Assembly (NCBI RefSeq): GCF_907165045.1
Contig: NZ_CAJRAU010000001.1
Span: 1,178,001 to 1,242,000 of the forward strand
Direction: 5' to 3'
DNA: 64,000 bases
DNA from: Dyadobacter linearis
Lineage (GTDB): Bacteria > Bacteroidota > Bacteroidia > Cytophagales > Spirosomataceae
How positions within the stretch are numbered: position 1 is the first letter of the stretch; each line of letters begins with the position of its first letter. The notes beneath the pieces are model-generated. The model did no database searches. It saw only the letters and a list, made by a program, of their open reading frames with translations, and had not been told where the DNA came from. The position numbers were made by a program, and so were the translations under genes. Below, in pieces: positions 17,995-28,753 of the stretch.

Positions 17995-18863
17995 TAATTA
18001 TTGTTTGTAAATACTTCAAAAATCCGTCCGGCAATGTGCCCGGCTGCTTCGTCGCGGCAGGGTGCAAAGCTGGGCCAGTCGTTCAGGTCGATAATGCGGA
18101 AACTGCCGTCTTTCCCGACGATCGCGTCTCCTCCATAAATATCGATCCCGACAGCCAAAGCTGCTTCGTTCGATACCTGTTGCAGGTTGTTTGCGTCAAA
18201 AGCATAGTAAGCCGAGCTGCCGTTTATTTCCTGGTACTGCGTGTATTTGTGATGATTGTTGTCGTAAGGATAAAACCAGAAGAAAAAGTCAGTCCCGCGC
18301 ACGCCGTAAAATTTGACCAGATCACCTACCAAATGCTCGGAAATAACTGCGTCGGGGATATCCCGCAATGCATATTCACGCAAAATACTTTTGGCTTCTT
18401 CTCTCGATGCCGCAAACGAAACGTCTTCCTTATGTATCGCGTGAAAGTCGCCGCGCTTGATCCAGTAACCTTTGCCTTTGATGGTATCGAAAACCGTCTC
18501 TTCCTGATAATCAGTCGGTACTATGTGACTTTCTGCGACCGGAATGTTGTTTTCATTCAATGCATTGGTCAGGTTGGTCCGGAAGCATTTTTCTATTCCA
18601 AATGCTGAATTGACTACCTGAATACCCTCACTTTCCAATTTTTGAAGTTTGGCAACCACCGTTTTTTGTCTTGCCATTGTAAATATCTTCGACTGCGGAA
18701 CCTGCTCCATCGCCAGAAAATCGTCCTCGCAGCAGATCGTGACGCGGCAGCCCAGCTTTTCAAGTGCTTTGGCCGTTAACGAAAAAATCGCGTCGTCGTT
18801 ACCAATGTGGTTCGGTGAAAACTTTTTGTTACGGTGTACACCGAGTATTTCAAATTCATTCAT
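17994..18863 (-). CDS. ATP-grasp family enzyme in the lipid-type operon
   Basis: The 289-residue protein ends in an ATP-grasp metal site 'GGDAIVGKDGSFRIIDLNDWPSF', with D246, D259 and N261 as probable ligands and K136 in 'YWIKRGD' as a likely nucleotide contact. The N-terminal part is a Rossmann-like preATP-grasp domain. ATP-grasp enzymes are mostly carboxylate-amine ligases, but the inositol tris/tetrakisphosphate kinases (ITPK) share the fold and a similar '-IDxNxxP-' end. I therefore cannot say whether this one ligates an amino acid or phosphorylates a polyol. It lies 57 bases after the nucleotidyltransferase and overlaps the next gene by one base. Confidence 0.78.
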   Translation of the reverse strand: MNEFEILGVHRNKKFSPNHIGNDDAIFSLTAKALEKLGCRVTICCEDDFLAMEQVPQSKIFTMARQKTVVAKLQKLESEGIQVVNSAFGIEKCFRTNLTNALNENNIPVAESHIVPTDYQEETVFDTIKGKGYWIKRGDFHAIHKEDVSFAASREEAKSILREYALRDIPDAVISEHLVGDLVKFYGVRGTDFFFWFYPYDNNHHKYTQYQEINGSSAYYAFDANNLQQVSNEAALAVGIDIYGGDAIVGKDGSFRIIDLNDWPSFAPCRDEAAGHIAGRIFEVFTNNN

Positions 18864-18920
18864 ACGCTGCCGGAAAACGCCCCGGTCTTTAATTAATTGG
18901 TGTCAGATTGTAATGCGTTT

Positions 18921-19634
18921 TTAGACCAGGTTTTCCTGATTCAAAAACATTTCAGCCGTTTGTATATCGCTGATATGGTCAACATCCACAATCTTGGAAA
19001 ATGGATAAGCTTGTAATTCAATTCCCTCGAGCAGCAACTCACGCTGGAAATTCCGCATGCGCGAAGTGCCGCTATTCACAGATTTCGCCAGCGTATTGAT
19101 CGCTTTTTGACGCAAACAGTAAATTCCACCCGAAACAAATTGCGTTTCCGGTTCTCTCGAATCTGTAAATGCAGTGATCTTACCTTCCTGGTCGGCACTG
19201 ATGTACAGCGGACTTTCATCGTCGACGAAGGCCGTTACCGCCATTTGTCCTTCCAGTTGGGGGTTATTTTCAAATGCATCAATAAATGCACCGAATTCTT
19301 CTTCTTTAAAAACCGTATCTGTCGTAGTGAGGCAAACTGCTTCTGTTTCAGGATATTGGTCCAAAAGTTCAAATGCGCTGTGCAGCGAGCTGGGCGTGGA
19401 TTTGATCAGGATATCAAGTGGTAATGTACTACTCAATGCATTCAAATGCGCTTCCAGTTCAGGTGAGTTTTCATTGATAATGATCAAAATCCGCTCCGCC
19501 CGATTCCGCATAAAAATACCGATCAGCCTGTCGATCATCATTTCCCCGGACAAGGTTACCATCGGCTTGGGAAGCTGAAAACCTTCCTTTGCCAGGCGTG
19601 AACCCTCTCCTGCTGCTATGATCGCATATTTCAT
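18921..19634 (-). CDS. MobA-like/sugar-phosphate-type nucleotidyltransferase
   Basis: The 237-residue protein opens with the nucleotide-binding signature 'AIIAAGEGSRL' and 'PKPMVTLSG' (residues 5-30). The metal-binding aspartate is probably D106 in 'CLTTTDTVF', with a second one near 'KIVDVDHISD' at the end. The length fits a stand-alone NTP-transferase such as those that make CDP-ribitol, CDP-glycerol, CDP-inositol or sugar nucleotides. Its pairing with a CDP-alcohol phosphotransferase recalls the IPCT/DIPPS enzyme of thermophiles, where both halves are fused. The gene lies 25 bases after the DUF5686 stop. Confidence 0.85.
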   Translation of the reverse strand: MKYAIIAAGEGSRLAKEGFQLPKPMVTLSGEMMIDRLIGIFMRNRAERILIIINENSPELEAHLNALSSTLPLDILIKSTPSSLHSAFELLDQYPETEAVCLTTTDTVFKEEEFGAFIDAFENNPQLEGQMAVTAFVDDESPLYISADQEGKITAFTDSREPETQFVSGGIYCLRQKAINTLAKSVNSGTSRMRNFQRELLLEGIELQAYPFSKIVDVDHISDIQTAEMFLNQENLV

Positions 19635-19659
19635 AATTGGTGTCTTTTACTTTTATAAA

Positions 19660-22230
19660 TTAAAAATCAAGCTTGAACCTCGCCCGCACGCCCCATTCCG
19701 AAACGGTTGGATTGTCGAGGTAAGTAAACCTTTTGACCAGGTCCACACGCAGCAGCTTGAATATATTCGCAACCCCGATGCTACCTTCAATGTAAGGCGC
19801 GCGGGATAAAGTGTAGCTGATCGGCTTACCCTGCTCGTCTGTCGGGAAACGGTAGAGCGACGGGTTCAATGCAGGATTATTCTCGTCCCTCAAACCACCC
19901 ATTAAACCTTTAAAACTCACAACTTCACGCAATTTCAGCTTTTTGAGAAGTGGTATTTTATTGAATACAAATCCATTCAGATAGTATTGCACATCCAGAC
20001 TTGCGTAATGGTCGCTGACAAATTCGAGGAAGTTCATCAGGTTAAACGAATTCAGCTGGTAGGCGTAAGATTGGTTGGCGCGGTGGATCGTCAGCAGCGG
20101 GAACAGCACATTTTTACCAAAAATATAACCACCCTCTGCCGTTACGTCGGCATATCCGAATTGCGACAGGTATACCCTTTTCGCCACATTCCCGGAAATA
20201 TTATGATAACGGTTCTGACCGGCGAAAACGCCTTTTATACCTGCATTGTAGCGGGCTGTGAATACCGGGTAGCGATTGATGATCGGGGTACGGTATAATT
20301 TTCCCTGATAAAACTGCTCGTGGGGCGCGTACCGCAATTCGAAATTCGCCTCGGTATTGTTCAGCAAGCCACGATCCTGTAATGTTCCGTCGCTGTCCAG
20401 GCTTTCGTAGCGTAATATCCCCGCCGCGCGCTGGCTCCATTGCGTGAAACCGAGCTTGTAAGACAAATGGTTATCAAACTCCCGGACATATTCCAGTTTG
20501 TAAATGTCATTGTACAGCCAGCGGTTATTATCGCCGCGCTTGAATGAAAGCAACAGGTTATCTTCCTGCACGAACTGCAATTCCTGGCCCGGAATCTTGG
20601 TATCGCGCTGGTAGCTCGCCCGGATGTAATTGAACGGAAAATGGTAGACCGACTTATTGTTGATCGAATAGGTACCTGCAACGAAGTATTTCCACTTTTC
20701 ATCCTTAAAACCGTAAGCCGCGTAAGTTTCAAAATAAACGCGTTTGCTCAGCTCCTGGGTAGTTCTGCCGCCGAAACGCAATCTGAAACCTTCGACCGGA
20801 TTGAAGCTGTAAAAGGTATTGAATGGTCCTATCTCCACTTTTCCGAACGATTTATAGCCTGCCAGGAAAAGCGTCGCAATATCCATGGTCCGGCGGAACG
20901 ACGGAATGGTTTGCAGGGTATCTATATTTCTGTAAATGTCGAGTTCAATCGCGTCGAGCGGAATATGCCGCGCGCTGCCCCAGAACGATTCGCCGACTTT
21001 GACCTCAGGATTGTAAGCGATTTCTTCGTGCGGACCTTTGTAAATACTATCGGGGCGGGGCTGATTGATGGTGTAATTCTTGAAATTAACCACCCGCTGA
21101 CCGTATAGTCCGGCGCTTTTTTCACCCAATGCAAACTCCATCGCCAGACTGGTTTTGGAAGGATGATATCTTTCGTCGGCGCCTTTCTCAAATTCCAGGC
21201 TCGCTTCAAGGTCGCGCATGAAGTTGAGGTTAATGTCTTTATTAACAGTCAGATAAGCATTCTGCACACTGTATTTTCCATCGAGCGTCACAAACAGATT
21301 TCCTTCAAAAAGCATATCTGTTTTATTTCTCGGAACAAAACCTAACTCGATCAGCCAAGGATTATTGGTTTTAATGGTATCCCTGATAAAAAACTTGTAA
21401 AATGTCGGCGCCGTGTTCGCGATCGGGCTCAGTAGCAGGTTGGTAGCAATGGAAATGTCGTTGTCGTAGATATTGATATCTTCATACAACCTATTAAAAT
21501 AAGAGCTTAAACCCTCATTATCAATGAATTTAGAATCAAATTCAGCGCGACGGTTGGCAAGTACAATTTGTTTCTTTGTATTTGGATTTTTACGAAAATA
21601 AACCTGTGAAAGCTTTTCCTGAATGTAAGCCGGCAGCATATTCCTGCCGCCCATCGCGGTAGAATCCTGTGCTTTGAACAGAAACTGGTAATTCTTGAAA
21701 ATGCGTTTGTCCTTGAACTCGTCTGAAAGATTGCTCAATGCGAGCGAGATCTTTTCGTATTGCTCATATTCAACAAATGCATTACCGGCCATTTTATTCT
21801 CATCCTTGTGTGCGATCACTTCACGGATCAGCTGCACAGCCGGGTTATCCTTATTGCGGTAACGTCCTCGTCCTTTTACAGTTACCTCTTTCAGCATCGA
21901 CGCATCCACCGACATTTTGATATCGATAACCTGCGAAACTCCCGCCGTAATTGGCTTTTCAACACTCAAATAACCTACATAAGTAAATCTGATCTTCGCG
22001 TGATCTTCCCGCAAAGTAAGTGCGTAGCGCCCGTCCACATCTGAGGCAGTCCCCATGGTAGTGCCGGGAATCAGCACAGACACAAAAGGCAGGGTCTCGC
22101 CTGTCTTCGCGTCGGTAACGGTACCTTTAATCGTAGTTGTATTTTGCGCCATGGCCGCTCCTGAGATAACCTGTACTATACAGATCAACAGTGCGATTTT
22201 TAACCATACCGACTTAATTATTGTTTTCAT
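19660..22230 (-). CDS. DUF5686 outer-membrane protein with CarboxypepD-like N-terminal domain
   Basis: The 856-residue protein has a signal peptide ending near 'GAAMAQ' and a CarboxypepD-regulatory-like beta-sandwich at about 30-115 ('IKGTVTDAKTGETLPFVSVLIPG' split at its middle). A long DUF5686 region with many amphipathic strands follows, ending in F ('RARFKLDF'), as outer-membrane barrels do. Bacteroidota use such proteins at the outer membrane, but the role is not known. It is the first gene of the eight-gene operon, 25 bases from the nucleotidyltransferase. This suggests a link between the product of the pathway and the outer membrane. Confidence 0.85.
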   Translation of the reverse strand: MKTIIKSVWLKIALLICIVQVISGAAMAQNTTTIKGTVTDAKTGETLPFVSVLIPGTTMGTASDVDGRYALTLREDHAKIRFTYVGYLSVEKPITAGVSQVIDIKMSVDASMLKEVTVKGRGRYRNKDNPAVQLIREVIAHKDENKMAGNAFVEYEQYEKISLALSNLSDEFKDKRIFKNYQFLFKAQDSTAMGGRNMLPAYIQEKLSQVYFRKNPNTKKQIVLANRRAEFDSKFIDNEGLSSYFNRLYEDINIYDNDISIATNLLLSPIANTAPTFYKFFIRDTIKTNNPWLIELGFVPRNKTDMLFEGNLFVTLDGKYSVQNAYLTVNKDINLNFMRDLEASLEFEKGADERYHPSKTSLAMEFALGEKSAGLYGQRVVNFKNYTINQPRPDSIYKGPHEEIAYNPEVKVGESFWGSARHIPLDAIELDIYRNIDTLQTIPSFRRTMDIATLFLAGYKSFGKVEIGPFNTFYSFNPVEGFRLRFGGRTTQELSKRVYFETYAAYGFKDEKWKYFVAGTYSINNKSVYHFPFNYIRASYQRDTKIPGQELQFVQEDNLLLSFKRGDNNRWLYNDIYKLEYVREFDNHLSYKLGFTQWSQRAAGILRYESLDSDGTLQDRGLLNNTEANFELRYAPHEQFYQGKLYRTPIINRYPVFTARYNAGIKGVFAGQNRYHNISGNVAKRVYLSQFGYADVTAEGGYIFGKNVLFPLLTIHRANQSYAYQLNSFNLMNFLEFVSDHYASLDVQYYLNGFVFNKIPLLKKLKLREVVSFKGLMGGLRDENNPALNPSLYRFPTDEQGKPISYTLSRAPYIEGSIGVANIFKLLRVDLVKRFTYLDNPTVSEWGVRARFKLDF

Positions 22231-22279
22231 TTTGAAGGATCAAATACATAATGCTACCCGATCACAATCGCCCAAGTAC

Positions 22280-22297
22280 CTGACTTACAGTCAGTAA
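22280..22297. promoter_or_regulatory. Possible operator upstream of the DUF5686 operon
   Basis: Two overlapping dyads are present: CTGACT-tac-AGTCAG (22280-22294) and TTAC-agtca-GTAA (22285-22297). They lie 50-67 bases upstream of the DUF5686 start in the gap before the ceramide operon terminator. Dyads of this size can occur by chance, so this is a weak call. Confidence 0.3.
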
Positions 22298-22310
22298 TTG
22301 CGATTATTAG

Positions 22311-22332
22311 ATTTTAAAACCGATTAAATCGG
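22311..22332 (-). terminator. Terminator after the ceramide reductase gene
   Basis: On the minus strand CCGAT-TTA-ATCGG is followed directly by TTTTAAAAT. It lies about ten bases after the stop of the epimerase-type gene and separates the three-gene ceramide operon from the DUF5686 operon. Confidence 0.65.
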
Positions 22333-22341
22333 GAGCAAAAA

Positions 22342-23363
22342 TTAAAGCCACTTATTTTCTTTGTACCAGCTTAATGTCTCCGCAAGTCCTTGTCGCAGGT
22401 CATATTGCGGCTGGTAATGCAGATTGTTCCGGGCTGCGTCTATACTACAGTTCCAGTTAGAAGCCGTAAGCTCTTTTAGCTTCTCCCTGTTTAAGACAGG
22501 TGTTTTGGAGGAAAAGGAATAAATGATATCCAGCAGACCTGCCAGCCATTTTACCAGAATAATGGGCAGATGCGTCCGAAAAACGTTTTTCCCGCTGATC
22601 TCTTTGAACCTGTCAGCCAGTGCGTAACGGTCGTAAGCATTTCCATCTGAAATGTTGTACACTGTTACGTCTTTCTTATTTTCAGTGAGTGCGGATAAGG
22701 TAGCGGCGACGAGGTCTTTCACGTACACAAAACTCAGTCGCTGCGGCTTGGTACCAATGTACGCATCGAGCCCGCCGGACAGTGTTTTGAACAACACAAA
22801 AAGATCTTTTTCACCGGGTCCGTAAACCGCCGTGGGTCTTATTATCGTAAGGGGCAATCCGCTGACATCTTCCAGATATTGCTCAGCCAGCAGCTTGCTT
22901 TTTCCATAATCGGTGACTGGCCCGGGCAGTGTACTTTCCGTGATCGGCTGCTGCTCCGAGTAACTTATCGGCCCTATTGCGGCCAGACTGCTCAGGAAAA
23001 CGAATCTTTTCAACGGAATATCTGCTGACATCGCAGCCTGCGCCAGGTTGAGGGAATACTCGGCATTGACCAAATTATAAGCTGCCGCCGTTTTCTCCTT
23101 CGTAACTCCCGCCGCGTGGATAATGTATGTATAACCTCCCGCTTCGAGTAAATCCTTCAATTTTTCACGGGAGCTGAAATCTGCATTCACAATTTGAAGC
23201 GCTGCCGGCTGTCCTGTTTTAGGATCTTTTGCCAGCTTTTTCAGAAATTCCAGGTCGCTGGTGGGACGCACGGCCGCATGTACTTCCATGCCTTTGCCCA
23301 GTGCCTGTTTTACCAGATGATACCCGATAAATCCGCTCGCCCCTGTTATGAATACCCGCTCCT

Positions 23364-23367
<4 letters not shown>
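22342..23367 (-). CDS. cerR: NAD(P)-dependent epimerase/reductase, likely ceramide reductase (CerR-type)
   Basis: The 341-residue protein is an extended short-chain dehydrogenase. It has the Rossmann motif 'VFITGASGFIGYHLVKQAL' (4-22), the active-site pair Y and K in 'YGKSKLLAE' (about 169-177), and 'IIRPTAVYGPGE' near the substrate lobe. In Caulobacter an epimerase-like CerR works with a GNAT-type ceramide synthase and serine palmitoyltransferase and reduces the oxidised ceramide. The same three gene types stand here in one operon with 4-base ATGA overlaps, which is the main reason for the specific call. On sequence alone it is a generic NAD-dependent epimerase. Confidence 0.75.
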
Positions 23368-26355
<2,988 letters not shown>

Positions 26356-26979
26356 TTAGTCTTCCAAAATCAGGTAATTGCAGATCATCGCTTTCACATG
26401 ATCTTTGTGACTTTCACTAAAAGCTTCGAATTCTTCGTCCGACATATTAAAAATTTTCTGGTGCATTTCCTTCCCCAAGAACAGGAACTCGATGCAGCTT
26501 GTCATTAACGGGAGAATACTCTCAATGCGAATCGGTCGCAATTTCCCGGTCTCAATCCCCTCGTCGAGCTGCTGATTGAAAAGCGTTGATTTGAGCTGAT
26601 GATACAACGCCGTTTTTACCAGCAACCTTTCCGGTTCCTTATGAATTTCGTTCATGATGAAAATAACCAGGTCTGGCTCCTGTTTCATCATTTGATAATT
26701 GTTTTCGACTACCTCCGAAATTTTGGTTTTGATGTCAATAGGCTTGTTCAGGATGAGGATGATACTCTGGAAATACATCTCCATCAGATCTTTAAATATT
26801 TCCATAAACAACTTTTCCTTACTTCTGAAGTAATAGTTGGTTAAAGCAATATTCATATCTGCCTCTTTGGCAATATCACGGGAAGTTGTCCCGTCAAAAC
26901 CCTTCTTAAGGAAAACCCGTTTCGCCGCCTCTCTGATTTTATCCTCGCTTTTTTCGCTTACGCACTTCACAATGTTCAA
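26356..26979 (-). CDS. TetR-family transcriptional regulator
   Basis: The 207-residue protein has an N-terminal TetR helix-turn-helix at about 12-55 ('IREAAKRVFLKKGFDGTTSRDIAKEADM', read in two halves). An all-helical ligand/dimer domain with 'NKPIDIKTKISEVVENNY' follows, as in many Bacteroidota TetRs. A perfect palindrome lies about 90 bases upstream of its start and is probably its operator, so autoregulation is likely. The gene reads toward the ceramide operon, but the 660-base gap makes co-transcription unlikely. Whether it also controls spt is open. Confidence 0.88.
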   Translation of the reverse strand: MNIVKCVSEKSEDKIREAAKRVFLKKGFDGTTSRDIAKEADMNIALTNYYFRSKEKLFMEIFKDLMEMYFQSIILILNKPIDIKTKISEVVENNYQMMKQEPDLVIFIMNEIHKEPERLLVKTALYHQLKSTLFNQQLDEGIETGKLRPIRIESILPLMTSCIEFLFLGKEMHQKIFNMSDEEFEAFSESHKDHVKAMICNYLILED

Positions 26980-27067
26980 TAGTTAGGTTGTAATGTTCTT
27001 AAAACAAGGTTTTACCAGGAATATGTTTCAAATGTCGGGAGCAAAGTTGAATTGTACAAGCGTATGA

Positions 27068-27103
27068 AATGAATATTTTAAACGATTGTTTAAAATATTC
27101 ATT
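27068..27103. promoter_or_regulatory. Perfect 36-base palindrome, probable TetR operator
   Basis: The arms AATGAATATTTTAAAC and GTTTAAAATATTCATT are exact inverted complements (16 bases each) around the 4-base centre GATT. The core AAACnnnnGTTT is the usual TetR-family layout. The site lies 89 bases upstream of the tetR start and 38 bases beyond the apbE stop. It is too AT-rich at its ends, and lacks a T-run, to be a good terminator. Confidence 0.7.
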
Positions 27104-27140
27104 CAATTTTAGATTATCCGGGAAAAATACAAAAGATAGG

Positions 27141-28133
27141 CTATTGTTTAATGGTGTTCCACTCGGCTACTCTGTCACCTTTTCTTTCCACCAGCCAAAC
27201 GGTTGTTCCGGGGAATTTGCGGACCATTTTTTTGGTCTTTTCAATACCCGCTACACTGAATGCAGTTGCGAGCGCGTCGGAAATAGTCCCGTTTGGACAA
27301 ATTGCGGTGGTACGTACGTGAAAAAGCAGTCCGATGCCGGTTACCGGATCGACGATGTGCGAATACCTCACTCCGTTGTATTCCATATATCTATATGTAG
27401 GGCCGGAGGTGGCCAGGGAAATGTTGGAAAGTTTAAGCGCTTTCAGGGAATCGCTTCCATTTGAGATATTAATATTCCATCCATCGGTGCCGGGAGGAGG
27501 ATTTGTGAGGACGATTTTCCCTCCGGCGTCCATCATTGCGGACGTAATGCCCAGCTTTTTAACTTCTTTGATCGCTTCTTCGGCCGCAAATCCTTTTCCT
27601 AGGCCGCCAATATCCAGTCGCATTCCTTTCTGGGTCAATAGCACACTGCTCGCTTTCCGATTCAGTTTCATTTTTGAATATCCCGTTTTCTGCATGGCGG
27701 CGGCAATTTCTTCTTGGGCCGGAAAAATGCCTTTGCGGGTTGCGTGTCGCCACATTTGCACGACCGGCCCGAGCGTTACGTCAAATGCACCTTTCGTTTT
27801 CTTACTGACTGACAGGGAGATATCGAGTATTTCAAACAGATCTTTGCTGACAGGCACCCACTTTCCACTTCCCGACTGGGCCGAAAGCCGGTTGATTTCG
27901 CTGCCGTCGCGGTAATCGCTCATAATTTCGTTCAGCTCCTCTACCCTGCCAAAAGCTTTTGCAGCAGCAAGCTCAGCAATGGAATCGTTCGCGGCATATA
28001 CCACCAATTTAAATGGAGAACCCATTAAGCCCTTCTCAAAGCTATACCGTTTTTCCTGACCAAAAACTGAGTCAGACATGCTGATAATCAGTATAAAAAC
28101 CAGAATTAGATCATTTTTCATGCAGAAATTCAT
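27141..28133 (-). CDS. apbE: Exported FAD:protein FMN transferase (ApbE family)
   Basis: The 330-residue protein has a signal peptide (about 1-26, ending 'DSVFGQ') and the ApbE core. 'MRLDIGGLGKGFAAE' (about 171-185), the FAD-binding 'HIVDPVTG' and the metal-binding aspartate in 'ISDALATAF' are all present. It attaches FMN to threonine of exported or membrane partners such as NqrB/C or RnfG/D. No such partner is in the window. An alternative start at M5 (28121) would shorten the signal slightly. It precedes tetR on the same strand with an operator-like palindrome between them. Confidence 0.9.
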   Translation of the reverse strand: MNFCMKNDLILVFILIISMSDSVFGQEKRYSFEKGLMGSPFKLVVYAANDSIAELAAAKAFGRVEELNEIMSDYRDGSEINRLSAQSGSGKWVPVSKDLFEILDISLSVSKKTKGAFDVTLGPVVQMWRHATRKGIFPAQEEIAAAMQKTGYSKMKLNRKASSVLLTQKGMRLDIGGLGKGFAAEEAIKEVKKLGITSAMMDAGGKIVLTNPPPGTDGWNINISNGSDSLKALKLSNISLATSGPTYRYMEYNGVRYSHIVDPVTGIGLLFHVRTTAICPNGTISDALATAFSVAGIEKTKKMVRKFPGTTVWLVERKGDRVAEWNTIKQ

Positions 28134-28206
28134 AAGTAATCAAACCGAAAATTACAGCATTTAGCCCATTTTTGAAGAGAAAACAGCGTTTGAAAGTGCC
28201 AACAAA

Positions 28207-28240
28207 AAAAAGGTACGAACCTCCCAGCTCGTACCTTTTT
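28207..28240 (-). terminator. Strong terminator after the small membrane-protein gene
   Basis: A 12-base stem (AAAAAGGTACGA with TCGTACCTTTTT) encloses a ten-base loop. On the minus strand it is followed by a run of Ts and starts about 20 bases after the stop codon of the 61-residue membrane-protein gene. It lies upstream of apbE, so apbE must have its own promoter. Confidence 0.85.
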
Positions 28241-28261
28241 ATATTATTGCGGTATATCTGA

Positions 28262-28447
28262 TCAGCTGTGAAAGTCAAAAAGACCGTCTCTGTCTGCATG
28301 CTGATGTTGTGAACTCATTGCGTCTTTTATCATACCCACTCCTATGAAAGGAAGGGAGATGATCGTAGAAATGATCATCGCTATGAATAAAATAGTTGCA
28401 AAGAAAAACTTCCCACAATAATATATGATGTTTGATAGTACGTTCAT
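28262..28447 (-). CDS. Small membrane protein, unknown function
   Basis: I prefer the ATG at 28447 (61 residues) over a GTG two codons upstream. The product 'MNVLSNIIYYCGKFFFATIL...' has one or two hydrophobic segments (about 7-40) and a short hydrophilic His/Asp-rich tail ('SSQHQHADRDGLFDFHS'). A purine-rich AAGAAGGAAAAG stretch precedes it by about 20 bases, and a strong terminator follows. These make it more likely to be a real gene than its size suggests. I do not recognise a family. Confidence 0.6.
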   Translation of the reverse strand: MNVLSNIIYYCGKFFFATILFIAMIISTIISLPFIGVGMIKDAMSSQHQHADRDGLFDFHS

Positions 28448-28753
28448 GATCACAATATTTATTTGATACTTTTCCTTCTTAAAGTTAAATTAAATAATCG
28501 TGCCATTAAAATTATTGGTACGATTTTATCATTTTTTAAGAAGATTCTAATACTCGCAACGGGCATATACTGGAATCACTGACCGAAATGTAGTATCTTG
28601 TAGAACAAATACTATAAGTAATATTGTATAATATTGACAAAAAATCCTGTTTTGTAACGTATATAGCCAAATGGAGATTTGTCGGAATAGCTTCGACTTC
28701 AAATCACCTGAAACTTCTATCTTGCAACCTTACTATTTCCTGACCAGTTCTAT
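28448..28753. other. Intergenic region between two divergent genes
   Basis: About 300 AT-rich bases separate the small membrane-protein gene (minus) and the amidase gene (plus). They must carry both promoters, but no full TTTG-N19-TAnnTTTG pair was found on either strand. No small gene or RNA is evident. Confidence 0.5.
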
